The translations under genes and the position numbers were made by a program. The notes beneath the pieces were generated by a model. It saw only the letters and a list, made by a program, of their open reading frames with translations. It made no database searches and had not been told where the DNA came from. Below, one piece after another: positions 1 through 11,279 of a stretch of DNA of 64,000 nucleotides. The stretch comes from Astragalus membranaceus (Eukaryota > Streptophyta > Magnoliopsida > Fabales > Fabaceae): contig CM076854.1 in NCBI GenBank assembly GCA_039519185.1, positions 17,147,192 through 17,211,191 on the forward strand. The letters run 5' to 3'. How positions within the stretch are numbered: position 1 is the first letter of the stretch; every line of letters begins with the position of its first letter.

Positions 1-318
1 CTTCTAGGTTTTCTCTAATCCTTATTTTTCTTTCAGCTTATGACAACTTAACTTAATTCTAATTCTTACTTTCTTATACTTCTCTTTATTTTTCTGATTA
101 GTCTCATGGGCCACTCTTCACACCCCCTTATATTACTAATTCTAACATAAACATAAGCCCACATAAAATAATATATTATTATTACTCTAATATTATTTTC
201 CACACTTAATTAACCTATTAATTAAATAAAAGTCAACGTAGCAACTATACTAATAATTCCCAACTTCAACAATTCTCACACTTAATTAAATAATTAATTA
301 AATATTTGGGGCGTTACA
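1..318 (-). mobile_element. LTR 5' end, partial (minus strand)
   Basis: Read on the minus strand, the sequence ending at 318 begins TGTAACGCCCCAAATATT. This is the usual start of a class of plant Ty3/gypsy LTRs; related TGTAAC... starts occur at 39323, 62148 and 63032 in this window. The plus strand ends GGGGCGTTACA at 318 and the sequence character changes at once. The rest lies outside the window, so neither the other end nor a target duplication can be checked. Confidence 0.5.
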
Positions 319-1901
319 GAGGGCGAAGACTTCCCACCCCCGATGAACTCTGATGCAGTCAAGTACTATGCCTAAAAAAATGTATATAGATAAAAGAGAA
401 AAAATGAGCCAAACAAAAAGAGCTCGCTAGGTCGAAAACCCAGAAGGGCGGCCTAGGCAAAAGTTAGAGCGACCCGGTGGATTGAAAACCCAAAAGGGCA
501 ATCCAGGTAAAAATTAGGGTCAGGATATTGGACTAAATAAATGTTTAGGCAATCAACACTTCCAAAAGTCGGGTAGTGAGTGATCAAGTTCATGAATATG
601 GGCGACCAACATTGTTGCTTCAAGGACACTAACTACCAGAAGATCTGCTTAGTATTTTTGCCTCTTCGATTCTTTAAAATTCTTAATATGCTCTCAAGCC
701 AGTGTCCCTTCCGCACACTCGGCTCCAGTCTTATTGTCAAACATTTTCCCTTCTTCTTTATTCTCACTTGTTTTGAAATGACATTTTATGGTAAGTGATA
801 CTGAATTGTGAAACATGTGCATGACTAAGAGCATTACATATTATTATGAAATTTCTAAGAATCACATAAAGGAGGCGATCTCTCATAAATAAAATTGCAA
901 AAAAGATAAATACATGCAGGATCACTTCAAAAGACGAATGATAACAATAGCCCGCACTTCAGTACCACTACTTTGGGCAACTCCCGTATCTCACGTCGAA
1001 AGTCCTGCGAGTTGATGAGATCAGCAAAAATAGTTAAGAAAGAGCAAAAGAGCAAAAAGAGTCAAAAAGAGCAAAAGAGTCAAGAAAGAGCAAAAGAGTC
1101 AAAAAAGAAAAGAACCAAAAACAAAAATGAAGCAAAAATCATCCATTACATTTCATTCATTCCACTCAAAATCAATCATTACACCTGCATACATTACATG
1201 CAAGTCATATGCATAGCATCTGTGGCTTTTCGACTTCAAGTGTCGACCCTTCCAGTTTTTTAAAGTCGGCGCGACGAGCGCTGAATCCTATATCACAAAT
1301 TAGATCACAATGTTTGCACCGAGTCTAGCATAGATCCTTCAGACCAAATCAGTCCTTCAGTTCAGTTTGAATTAACACGTCAAAGCAACGACTTCAAACT
1401 CTACCTTCAGATCACTACGTCGACACTGAGCGCGACGGATCATCCGATCCCTGGTCCTTCAGACTAGCTGTGTCAGCCTAAGACATAGTGGACATCATCT
1501 GTGGTAACCATATCAGTTCTAGACCTGATCTTGACACTCACGGCCACTGGAGCGAAGGCCACCATCAAGAAGAACTTCTTACTAGTACCATAGCTAGTAG
1601 CGCTCCATCAGACCATCCTGGTCCATCAAGGCCAGGCAACCTCTCAGACCCCGTCGGTCCTTCAATTTAACTCCAATAAATGAGCCAAGCATCGACTGCG
1701 AATTAGACCATCAGAGCCCCGGTGCTCCTTCAGATCCCCGGTGATCCCTATTTACTTTTGTTCTATGTAAACCCATTTTTTCATGAATTTCTCAAAAAAG
1801 TTTTGACAAAATTAGTGTCCTTTCATCTTTATTTCTATTTTACTCGAGAAATTTGGAAGCCCTTCATATTTCCTAGTAAAATATAAATAAAGAGGGGCAG
1901 C
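319..1901 (+). mobile_element. Tat/Ogre-like retrotransposon 3' internal region (non-coding)
   Basis: No long ORF is present. At about 420-530 there are two related modules of the type 'gaaaacccaaaagggc', which I associate with the region between pol and the 3' LTR of legume Tat/Ogre elements. At about 1035-1135 there is an AG-rich low-complexity run built from 'gagcaaaaagagtcaaaaa'. A string of diverged 'ccttcag' motifs (about 1330-1740) gives the stretch a repetitive look. It ends in a polypurine tract just before an LTR start at 1902. gag and pol are absent, so this is the 3' part of a truncated element. Confidence 0.6.
1891..1901 (+). other. polypurine tract
   Basis: A purine-rich AGAGGGGCAG sits directly before the LTR start TGTCATACCC. 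This is the position of the plus-strand primer for reverse transcription in LTR retrotransposons. Confidence 0.65.
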
Positions 1902-2423
1902 TGTCATACCCTAATTTTGTCGGATCAATCAAAAATCCAAAAAGGTTTTATTCTCGTTGTGTCACGTATCGTTTTAAACGTGTGTGTCTTTAGCACTCTC
2001 GTGCAACGATTGTTTTGATGCTCGTTTTATTTTATTTTGTAGTTATTATTATTTTAGTCTATTGTCATTGGTGCAAAAATATACAAAAAATAAGTGAAGG
2101 AGCTGAATAGCAAAAACCCTCTTCATTACATAATCAAGTTTTTTGTTACACACATATAAACAAAAAAAGCAAAAGGAGATAAATAGTACAAAAATTAAAA
2201 TAGAAGATTCAAAAAGAGGGAGAGGGGTGCAGCTGCTGCTGGCTGCCCTAGGTAGGGTTTTTTTTCCTTAATGTTGTCCTTCCTCCATGGCCAGCTACTG
2301 TCCTTTGCTCATTCAAATGGTTGTCCTTTTGTTTTTTCCTTAATGCGGTCCTTTTGCGCCACCTATTGTCAGCTGTTGTCCTTTTGATTCCTCAGCACCT
2401 CACCTCCATCACACAAATCTGCC

Positions 2424-2431
2424 TATAAATA
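2424..2431 (+). promoter_or_regulatory. LTR TATA box
   Basis: TATAAATA lies about 520 bp into the LTR and is followed within 30-40 bp by an A/C-rich leader. This is the expected place for the U3/R promoter of a long LTR. Confidence 0.5.
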
Positions 2432-3278
2432 CCAAACAGTAGCACACAATTGGGGGGGGTGACTGAAAAGTACACAAAAAAATACACACAGAGGGACACT
2501 AATATACACACAGACAGAGAGGATATCACCATAGGGAAACTGGGAAACAGTAAAGGGAGAGAACCAGAAATCAAAACAAATTTTGAGAAGTCAGAAAAAA
2601 AAAGGGAGCTTGAAGCTCCGGCCACCACGTGGTGGTCACCACCATCGCACCACCGCGAGCCACTATGCACCACTGATCCGCTCACTTACTCTCACCACGA
2701 CCGCGGCCCACGTCACCACCCAACAAACACCAAACAGCCACACCAGCACCACCGTAGCCACACCACCAAACTCTCCCTCTCATTCTCGCACCACCACCAA
2801 ACACCCTCATTGTCTTCTCCACCCACGTCATCACCGTATACCACCATAACAGGACGCCCCTCTCTCACGAAGCTCATCGTGCTTCTCTCTCTCTTCGCAT
2901 ATCTCGTTTTATCTCTCCTCACCGTCGCACTCCCTCTCCCCTCTTCCACGCCTCACGCTCCTTCTCTCTCTCCCAACCACCGTAGCCAACAAACCCCACA
3001 ACGACCTCCGCCATAATCACCGCTGCAACCACCGCCTTCCTCTTCCGTCATCTCTTTCTCTCTCCGAACAGCACCACCATACCTTCGCCGCTCACGCCTC
3101 TGAGCAGCACCGTCATACCTTCGCCGTCTCGCACCGCTGCTGTCTACAGCCATACCAACACCACGAAAGATCTTCTCTCACCCACGGATGTTCTTTTCTT
3201 TCCCTCACCTTCGCTCTCTTTCTTCTCTTCTCTCTGTGTTCTGCGTTTTTCTTCATCTCTCTCTCTTATGCGAAATTT

Positions 3279-3280
<2 letters not shown>

Positions 3281-3310
<30 letters not shown>
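3281..3310. repeat. (TC)n microsatellite
   Basis: About 15 uninterrupted TC dinucleotides inside the LTR. The flanks are also pyrimidine-rich. Confidence 0.9.
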
Positions 3311-3312
<2 letters not shown>

Positions 3313-4606
3313 CATGAAACATGTTGAAACGGCGCTGAGATGAGGGAGTAAGAAATTAGGGTTCCCAATTTTCTTATGTCGCCTTATATAGTACTGCCTA
3401 TTAATCTTTATTTTACTTTAATTCTTAAAAAATATCAGATTATGATGGACACCCCCCCTTGTTTTAATTATACACTCCCCCTTGAAGCCCATTACTCACA
3501 GGGCCCAGATCCACAAATAAAATGGGTTGGACTGCTAAACGCACCCCCCCATTTTTAATACAACACCACTTGTTGTTAATTGCACCTGCTCTTTTTTAAT
3601 TATAACCCATTGCGTTTTTATTACGCCGTAATGATTTCAAACTAATATATTTTCTTTCAAACAATCAAACTCACATAAAAAATAGGTTGTTACTAATGGT
3701 CACTTTGAGTTTAGCTTGTTTGACCGTTAGTAGCAGCTTTAGTTTTCAAACGGGCTATGAGTGATGACCACTCTGAGTTTCACTTGTTTGGTCATTACAA
3801 ATGTCTATCCCAATTTCAAAATACTTAAAAAACACCAACACACAAACATTTTCTACCCAAGAACTACGTGTGGGTTGATTCTCTACCAGGAGATACGTAG
3901 GAGCAGAGGGCGGCCGACCTCTGTCAATTGCATTAATAAAAACCTTTTTTTAGTTCTTTTGTAAATTTCTTATTTCTTATTTTTTTCAAAAAACAAACAA
4001 AAATAATTAAATGTCCTCCTTCAAAGTCCTTTTTTTCTCAATTTGTAAATAAGGGTAAAAATAAATTTTTAAATTAATAATTTTACACATTTAGTTAAAA
4101 GGTAGCCTTCCTTAGGAATGATGTCATAGGGTGCTAATACCTTCCCTACGCATAAACGACTCCCGAACCTGAACCTGGTCGGCAAAACCCCCTTATCCAT
4201 ATAAAAGGTTTTTTTCAATGTTTTCCCTAAACTAAATATTGGTGGCGGCTTCATTGTAAATTTCGAAGAATCCCTCATTCGGATTTTTCGGATGCTACAC
4301 TCATAATGTCAAAGTGACACTGCTAGGTGCACCTCAGTTATGTGTGCTTCGGCCGATTAAGGAAACACCAATGTTAGAAAGACGCCGCGTTTGCAGATAG
4401 TAGTCTTATGTTGTCGATGTGGCACTGCTAAGTGCCGTCACACTTTGTCTTGTTGGATTGGTATACTATTCCGTTTCCATTGCATCGGCTACTTCCACTT
4501 ACACTTTCTTGAAGGAAATGGTACACCGTGCGCCAAAACCATAATTACAATTTGTAACCACCCTTGTTAGTTGACGAGGTCTCGACTGCCATGTCAGTGT
4601 GGCTGC

Positions 4607-6277
4607 CTAATCACTATAGCAATCAGACGTGTCTTCAAACACAACATAATCGCCCATAGGAACCATTTCACTGTCAGGTCGTTCTTGCTTCTTCTCGTGA
4701 ATGAAGCGCTCAATCATGGAAGCTCTGGCTGCCAATTGACTTAAGCTTGACAGTTTGTGGCCAACCAAAACTTCTTTCATTTGAGGAAGCATGTTACGGA
4801 AAATAATTGCAGCATAATCTGCTTCTAAGAGTTGCTTTGCGCATCTGCTACTCTGCTTCCTGAATCTTTCTATGAAGTCAGCGGCCATTTTGTCCTCTTC
4901 TTGTTTCAGGTGCATCAAATCGGCTGTTGTAACTTCCGACTGAGGCTTGTAAAACCTCTCATGGAAGCACCTTTCCATGTCTGCCCCGCTTACCACAAAA
5001 TTAGGAGGTAAGGAAGAATACCAAGTAAAGGTTGTCTTTGTCAACAACAAAGGAAATAATTGTAACTTATGGTATTCGTTCCGATTAGCCTCTCCACATT
5101 GGGTAGTAAATCGGCCAACATGTTCGATAGTAGACATGTCATCTTCGCCTGAGAAATATGTGAAGTTTGGAACCTCAAACCCTCTCGGCAATGGAATCAT
5201 TTTTGTGCACCCATTCTGGATATGGCTCTCCATACATAGACTGACACAATGGTCTCAGTTGTATGCCGAAGTGACTTCGCATAACCTCAGCAATCATCAG
5301 GGGATCAATTGATTGAGGAACAATCGGTCTACTCTCATCCATCATCGACTTGGAAATATTTGCAACAAGAGCTGGAGTTTGACCGTATTGTATTGTTGGC
5401 ATTGCTGCCTGTTGAAGCGACATTTGGCATGTTTGCTTCGGCATATTTGGAACCAATGTATGATTAACCACAGGAGGTGGAGTTGGTCTCCACTGCTTCT
5501 CTGCTACGTAACCACCATGATTCATTGGAACCATTGTATGATTAGTCGCAAGAGGTGGATTTGGTCTCCATGGCTGCTCTGCTACGTAACCACCACGATT
5601 CATTGGAACCATTGAATGATTAGCCGCAAGAGGTGGTGTTGGTCTCCATGGCTGCTCTGCTACGTAACCACATGATTCATATATTGAGTCTCATGAACAA
5701 TTTGGTTATTACTTAAAAGAGGTGGAATAGTATTCCATGGCTGATCTCTATTATAATGACCAGTTGTTGTATACACAATCCCTCGAGGAGGAATTGAACC
5801 CATCTCACTAGGCCTTTCTGAGACATACTGATTGAATGGTTGATTATAATAAGTAGGTGGAAAATTATTCCATGGCTGTTGTCTTATATAATCACCAGAT
5901 AGCTTCATCTGTATTCCAGAGCCCAGAGCTTGATAATCAGCAAGTCCTTGATTAGTAACCTGCACAGTCGTACCATTAGCCGAAGAAGATGGCATAACTA
6001 GGGGCATTCCAATGTGTCTTGCTGCATCATCGAACCTATCATTCGCCATTATTTGCCCCCATGGACAAATAGTAGCAAACGTATTTGGCTGAACTCGTGA
6101 CAAAAGTTCTACCTGAATACTACTCGGCTGAACCTGTGGTAAAGATTCTGCCTGAACATATGGTTGATCTTGTTGTGGTACTCCAAAGTTGAATGGAGCA
6201 TTCACCTTCATTGGTCCCACTGGGCGTGCCATTTTTGTTGTCGTGCGAATTTCGGTGCTTAGCCGAGCAAGATGCAT
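4607..6277 (-). pseudogene. Ty3/gypsy-type gag pseudogene
   Basis: Three minus-strand reading blocks run 6277-5660, 5612-5175 and 5233-4607. They switch frame twice, so the gene is broken by indels. The last block has a retrotransposon gag (Retrotrans_gag type) core: PNFTYFSGEDD..., then LFPLLLTKTTFTWYSSLP, a basic FHERFYKPQ stretch, and LKQEEDKMAADFIERFRKQS, as in plant gypsy capsids. The upstream blocks are Pro/Gln/Asn-rich and low-complexity. A 26-residue repeat (WRPxPP...MVPMNxGGYVAE) matches a 78-bp tandem DNA repeat. No zinc knuckle, protease or reverse transcriptase follows, because the element is cut off at about 4296 against the neighbouring Ogre-like LTR. Confidence 0.75.
5430..5690 (-). 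repeat. 78-bp tandem repeat inside gag
   Basis: The string CTGCTACGTAACCACCA recurs at 5501 and 5579 and, as CTGCTACGTAACCACA, at 5657, an exact period of 78 bp. Each unit encodes 26 residues, so copy-number change keeps the frame. Confidence 0.85.
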
Positions 6278-6344
6278 AGTCAGCCAATTGGGTGTTTCCT
6301 CGGCCGACTAGGCGTTTGCTAAGGCTATCTCGCACTGATCCCTT

Positions 6345-7207
6345 TGTTGATCAAGCGATTATGCTGAGAAAGGGACTCTATTTCTCAGCTGCGGGTTCCT
6401 AAACAACTTTAGAAAGCGTCTAGTGTAGAAGGAGAACTACTACTAAACTAGGAAAGCATAAAAATAAAGGAAAGCGATAAAGGAAAGCGATGAAGGAAAT
6501 GTAAAATAAGTAAAGACTTGTGTATTGATTGATGTGTTGGGGGTTTTAAATTGTACAAGTGCTACTATATATATACATGAGCCCTCGTTAGCCACTACTC
6601 GAGCCTACAGTTGCTCACTGTTGGATCGACTATGATCAATGTACTACATTATATCCAGGCATTAAAAATAGGAAGCACGTTCCACTCTTCCACTAGCACG
6701 GGTAGTGGGGTCAAAATATCTTCGCCTCCACTTCTACGACGCCTCTCCACGTTGTCTTAACCGCTCCAACGTCTAAATGTGTCCACGTGCGTTGAATGCT
6801 TGCTCCCAAAGCATGCTCCTTTACCTTAGCCAACTCCTCATGCCCACTTCCCATAAATTTAGGAAGGCGGTTACCGTAGCTTGGTTTGGCCTTTTCCCAT
6901 TATATTTATTTTAATAAATTATATAATTATTTAATAAATAATTATATGAACACATTAGGATCAAATATTAGCCTCCAAGCCTATATAGACTTAGCAGCCA
7001 TGCGTCAAGGCGATTTGTCCCGGTCGAGTCTTGCATCGGTCAATCAGGCGTCAGCCCAATAGGCACCTCAGCTGTTTATCTTAGCCATGTGGTCATGTAT
7101 AGTTCATTAGGCCCCAAACTGCAAAGATTGTTATTTGCCGATGGGAATCAGCCCTCAGCTAACCGATTCTTCATCAGCCGAGTGGCCTTCGACAAAAACG
7201 GGTGTCA
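6345..7207 (-). mobile_element. 5' LTR of the 4607-6277 gag element
   Basis: Read on the minus strand, it begins TGACACCCGTTTTTGTCG at 7207, exactly where the neighbouring gag pseudogene is interrupted. A TATATATA core lies at about 6567-6575 on the same strand. The 3' edge of the LTR near 6345 is approximate; I did not find a convincing tRNA primer site. The gag leader follows directly. Confidence 0.5.
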
Positions 7208-8577
7208 ACGGTATCATTTCTTTGATGTCGTCCCTAAGAACTCAGCACTAGTTTGTGTCGTGGCCATGGCTCCTATGGTAGCGACAATACTTTTTCTTGT
7301 CAGTATTTTCTCTTTGTACTAACGGCGCCGGCCATTTTCGATCTTTAAAATTGGTGTTGGCACATTCGGCTAGGATTTTTGACCAGGTGGTGTTCAAGTC
7401 GGTGTGCTCGATGAATTGAGGTCTCCTTTCGCGCGGGGGTCCTCCAGAGTTTTTCTTGGAGTTTTTGCCCTTGTCACTGTCCTTTGCCGGGGCGGACCCT
7501 TGATCGACCTCGTCGGCCATACCATCCTCCTCATAGTCAATGAACCTCTGAGCCCGACGTAAGAATTCTCTGAGATTGCGAGGGCGGTGAACACCGACAT
7601 CGATTTGGAAAAGGATCTTCTTGCAGAGCCCGTGCCTCTTAAAAAGGAGTCTGATTTTGTCCTCCTAATGTCTGACGTTGTTAGCCTCCTTATTAACTCT
7701 TTCAATATAATCACGCAAGCTCTCGTTCTCTCCTTGCTGAACTGCCTTGGTACATCGACCGACTTCGGCTTCAGCCTGGATGCAGTGAAGCGCGCCAAGA
7801 ATACCCGAACGAGCTGGTCCCAAGAGTAAATGGAACGGGGCTCGAGGTCCCTAAACTAGGATAGTGATGTCTTCCTCAGGGACAGAGGGAAGATCTTCCA
7901 TTTTATGTCGTCGATAGTGTTCCGGTACTGCATCATGAGGTTGAAAGTGCCCACATGATCGTTTGGGTCCCCCGTACCATCATACATATTCAAATGCGGA
8001 GGCTTCTCCAAGGACTTCGGCACTTTGCATTCAGCGATCTCCCGGATGAAAGGGCTTCGTCGTGGTCACCTGGTACGGCCTCGGTGGGGAGAACGGTTTT
8101 TCCTTCGAGGGGACTGTTTCCGGCGTGCAGAGGGACTGCGAGATGACGACGAACCATACGAAAAGCTCCTGCTGGGCTGGAACTCGGAGGAGAACGAGAT
8201 CCCTTGCATCACCCTACTCTTCGGGGAGAGGACATGTGGACGTGATTCCTGTGGACGAGCTTCCTTCGAGGCAGGGAGCGGTAGCGCGTAGAGACCGCAG
8301 TTTTTTGAGGGGGTGACTTGTCGCGAGGACGGGCGGAGGCTGCATGAGTGTTAGCTCGGACGGCTGCGACCTTTTCTTCCATCTAGGTCAGCCGCATCTC
8401 CTGTTGCGCGATGTCTCGGCTTCGCCGATCCAAGATATCGAGGATCTGATTTACTGCCTGGAGTGGAACCAGGACGACATTACCAACCGGCTGAGGTGAG
8501 AGGAGTGGAGCGGAGCCGCCCTCTTCAGTAGGGAGTTCCTGAACGTGCCCTTCTGGAGTCTGATTCAGCATGGGCAC
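7208..8577 (-). pseudogene. Second gypsy-type gag pseudogene, interrupted
   Basis: Minus-strand fragments run from Met at 8577 to 7208 through several frames and stops. Recognisable parts are an N-terminal block ending ILDRRSRDIAQQEMRLT followed by a stop and MEEKVAAVRAN; a capsid stretch around FTASRLKPKSVDV; and a C-terminal KKYCRYHRSHGHDTN, the usual gypsy gag histidine/cysteine segment. After that come TAG, TGC, TGA and then VLRDDIKEMI, which fits an original ...DTNECWVLRDDIKEMI with two codons mutated to stops. The frame stops at 7208, where the LTR of another element begins, so that element inserted into this gag. Confidence 0.7.
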
Positions 8578-8680
8578 GGGTTTAATGACGCTTTGTGGAT
8601 GAGGCTGACTTCGGGTAGGCGGTCGTCCCCGTGGAGCTATGGGAAAAGACTTAGATTCGAAGAGTGTTTAATGATCAACT

Positions 8681-8697
8681 CCCACTATGGTCACCAA
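8681..8697 (-). other. Putative tRNA primer-binding site
   Basis: On the minus strand the LTR is followed by TTGGTGACCATAGTGGG. This looks like a diverged form of the 'TTGGCGCCGTCTGTGGG' site common in plant gypsy elements. It lies about 100 bp before the gag start, in the right order. Confidence 0.45.
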
Positions 8698-9130
8698 GAA
8701 GGGCAATTGGTATCTTGAGAAGGGCAGATGGTATCTTGAGCCTTGTGGTAGTCCATTCCTAGATCGCAGCCAGATAAGTGCTTCAGGAGTCGGAATCTTC
8801 CGAGGTTATGCTCGTCAGCGTCGTCTTCCTCTGAGGTTAGACTCGACGGGTTGGGTACCTGTAGACACTCCAATGCCAAAGTCAGCGATCAGAAGTCAGT
8901 GAGAGGTATAAATGAGCAAAATGTACCTGATATCAGAGGTCGATGATGTATTTATAGATGCTGAAGGAGGCGGTCGCTGGGCGAGGCTGAATCCTGAGCC
9001 GTTGGATGAGGTCGAGTTGATCTCGACCGTTGGAGTCGCTTCTGCGTATTCCCATGTGTACTGGACCGGATCCAATGTGGAATTGGGCCGGTCTTTAAGC
9101 GGATTGGGCCTCTTGGGCCAGTCCGGGACA
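8698..9130 (-). mobile_element. 5' LTR of the second gag element
   Basis: On the minus strand the element begins TGTCCCGGACTGGCCCAA at 9130 and carries CTATAAATACATC (TATA box, about 8946-8958). It then runs into the primer site and gag. At about 430 bp it is a short LTR. The matching 3' LTR is not in the window, so no target duplication can be shown. Confidence 0.5.
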
Positions 9131-9158
9131 ATTGTCGTTGAAAAAGAGTAGTTGAGTA

Positions 9159-9287
9159 CTCCCTCTGATCTTTTTTAGAAGCAAAAATTAGTTAATGGAG
9201 GTTGAAGTATTTAGTCCAAAAAATCCGAGACTAAATACATTAATTTTTGTTGACCAATTTTTACTTATAAAAGAGACTGAAGGGAGT
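9159..9287. mobile_element. Stowaway-like MITE (Tc1/mariner type)
   Basis: A 129-bp element with terminal inverted repeats CTCCCTC...GAGGGAG-like (left CTCCCTCTGATCTTTTTTAG, right ending AGAGACTGAAGGGAG). It is bordered on both sides by TA (9157-9158 and 9288-9289). TA target duplications with CTCCCTC termini are typical of Stowaway MITEs. Confidence 0.85.
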
Positions 9288-9314
9288 ACGTTGATATGTT
9301 TATTGTAAATTATA

Positions 9315-9864
9315 GGCAAAATTATACTAGAGGTCCTTTATGTTATTTAAATGTAACAAGTTAGTCCTTTAAGTTTTTTTCGTACCACTTAGGTTCTTTA
9401 AGTTTTTTTCGTACCACTTAGGTCCTTTAAGTTACATAATGTGTACACAGTTAGTCCTTTTTTCATTTTTCGTTACAAAAAACCCAAGTTGGCACTAATA
9501 AGGCTCACGTGTCCATGGCTGAGTCTACGTGTCATCTATCTGGTGACAATTTGGTCATTTTAGACTATTGTCATGTAACAATTTGGTACTTTCAACTTAA
9601 AAAAAAATTTTAAAAAATGGTTCATCTTGTTTTTCATTTAAGTTAAAAAGACCAAATTATTACATGACGGTAGTCTTAAATGACCAAATTGTAACGAAAC
9701 AAATGATACGTAGGCTCCGTCACGACCAAGTCAGCTTTATTAGTGCTAACTTGGGTTTTTTGTAACGAAAAATGAAAAAAGGACTAACAGTGTACACATT
9801 ATGTAACTTAAATGATCAACTTGTTACAATTAAATAACTTAAAGACCTCTAGTGTAATTTTGCC
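9315..9864. mobile_element. Foldback Mutator-type MITE, perfect 9-bp TSD
   Basis: The two halves are near reverse complements. The left starts GGCAAAATTATACTAGAGGT and the right ends ACCTCTAGTGTAATTTTGCC, with the complementarity continuing inward for most of the 550 bp. Identical 9-bp direct repeats TAAATTATA flank it at 9306-9314 and 9865-9873. Nine-base duplications are the mark of Mutator-like transposases. It has no coding capacity and a short direct repeat (gtaccacttaggt) in the left arm. The duplicated segment that follows begins at this element's right tip. Confidence 0.9.
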
Positions 9865-10213
9865 TAAATTATATTAGGTGATGTTGAATCTAGCAATATT
9901 AATGAAATTTTACTTATTTAACATTTATTGTAGAAACCTTAAATAATTTATGAGAGATAGTGCTTATTTCCCTCTTTATTTTTTATTTTCAAAAAAAAAT
10001 TTGAAAGAAATTTTTTTGTCAATTTATTCAAAATGGAAAATAAACATCACACGTGTTCACACAGTCACACATAGGTTCAAATCCAAGAGGCAATATCTCC
10101 ATGCCGCTAAAATTGTCAATACAATCAGGCGTGGACTCTTGACAGAAGCTTTTAAAAATTAACATTACAATAAAAACACTCTTAACAACAAAAAAACACT
10201 TTTAACCAAAATC

Positions 10214-10398
10214 ATTGACCCAGTGCCTTAATCTACCCTGAGATGCGGGCGGCCGACCCAGTGTTTCCGCGTTCGATTCTCATAGTGGATAAACTCGAGG
10301 TTGACCAATGCGAAATTTGATCCTAATCACATGTGAAAATCTTTTGTTGAAAGCATTATGACACTGTGTAGACAACTAGCAATAATTCAAACAAAAAA
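10214..10398 (+). mobile_element. SINE-like repeat (copy 1)
   Basis: The sequence has a tRNA-like start (gacccagtgccttaatctaccctgag) and a B-box-like GCGTTCGATTCTC, followed by a non-tRNA body and an A-rich end (caaacaaaaaaag). Copy 2 preserves the better B box. No clear target duplication was found, so the limits are approximate. Confidence 0.4.
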
Positions 10399-11279
10399 AG
10401 CTACAATAAATAATATTTTTAACAGTAATAAAAATAACCGCCAAAAGTTTTGCATGCAATCATACTATGATCATCATCTATGTGGGGTCAGTAAAAGTTT
10501 TACCAACAATTACGGTGATTGTCGTTAAATTCTCTATCATCTATTTCTTGGACTATTTTTTTGATTAGGATCTATTTCTTGGACTACAAGAAAATACTCG
10601 CTAATTTCTTGGACTATTTGATTAGCAACTACTTTTTTTGACAAATTTGATTAGCAACTATTAGAAATTATAATCACGTTTTTTTGATTATAATAAAGTT
10701 TAGGTGAGTTGGACTTCGATAGCTCACTAGGGTCAGCGCATATCACATGACTCTTTGAGCTTTTTTTCTTCCAAATTAATATTAATTATACATGTCAAAA
10801 AAAATTAATATTAGTTCTAAAAAGTAAAATATATTTCATAAAATTCACAGTTATTGTATCCTTGTGTCTAATATACTGCTTGTGTGTGTATTCAGAACAA
10901 ATACCATAATAAAAAATATGATCATTTCCATTAGCAAAAATACAAAAGAAATTAGAAAAATATGATAATGGTCAACACAATATTCACACCTAGCTCCAAA
11001 AATCAAAAATTGGGGCTCTACAAAAATCTGTTGCTGTGTGGTACATACGCAATGTGACGTAGGAAGCTCACCTCCCGGTTCAAAAATGCTGCTGCATATG
11101 CATATACAACATTGTACATGTACAATAGATCAATCAGATAGCAAAGCAATTAAAATTGTAGAAGCAACAAATACCCTTATCCATCACTTCTGCAGCATAG
11201 AGAATGGGGTAGAGATATATATGCACTCGATCAAGCTGGGTGCCATTAAATCCATCAACAATGCCTACCATAAACCATA

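Larger units (their letters stand above)
1902..4295 (+). mobile_element. Long 3' LTR of a Tat/Ogre-like element
   Basis: It begins TGTCATACCCTAATTTTG right after a polypurine tract. Near the 3' end (about 4105-4180) it has 'ggtgctaataccttccct' and 'cgactcccgaacc', motifs I recognise from legume Ogre/Tat LTRs. The length of about 2.4 kb is plausible for that group. The right edge is approximate, set where the sequence changes before the neighbouring gag pseudogene. A C-rich, ORF-like stretch at 2450-3370 is probably transcribed LTR leader rather than a gene. The palindrome ccaccacgtggtgg lies at about 2621-2634. Confidence 0.55.

Noticed and set aside
1035..1135. Possible CRISPR-like or regular repeat array
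   Set aside because: The AG-rich units are irregular in length and have no spacers; it is a plant genome and the tract is part of a retrotransposon tail.
2450..3016. 188-codon Thr/His/Pro-rich ORF
   Set aside because: It is low-complexity (CACCAC, CTCTCT), lies inside the LTR downstream of the TATA box, and is open on both strands. It is more likely an untranslated leader than a gene.
8025..8316. Plus-strand ORFs of 80-88 codons over the gag region
   Set aside because: They are shadows of the minus-strand gag pseudogene, with no family features of their own.
10214..10398. tRNA gene from the A/B-box-like motifs
   Set aside because: There is no cloverleaf; only the promoter boxes resemble tRNA and an A-rich tail follows. 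Called SINE-like instead.
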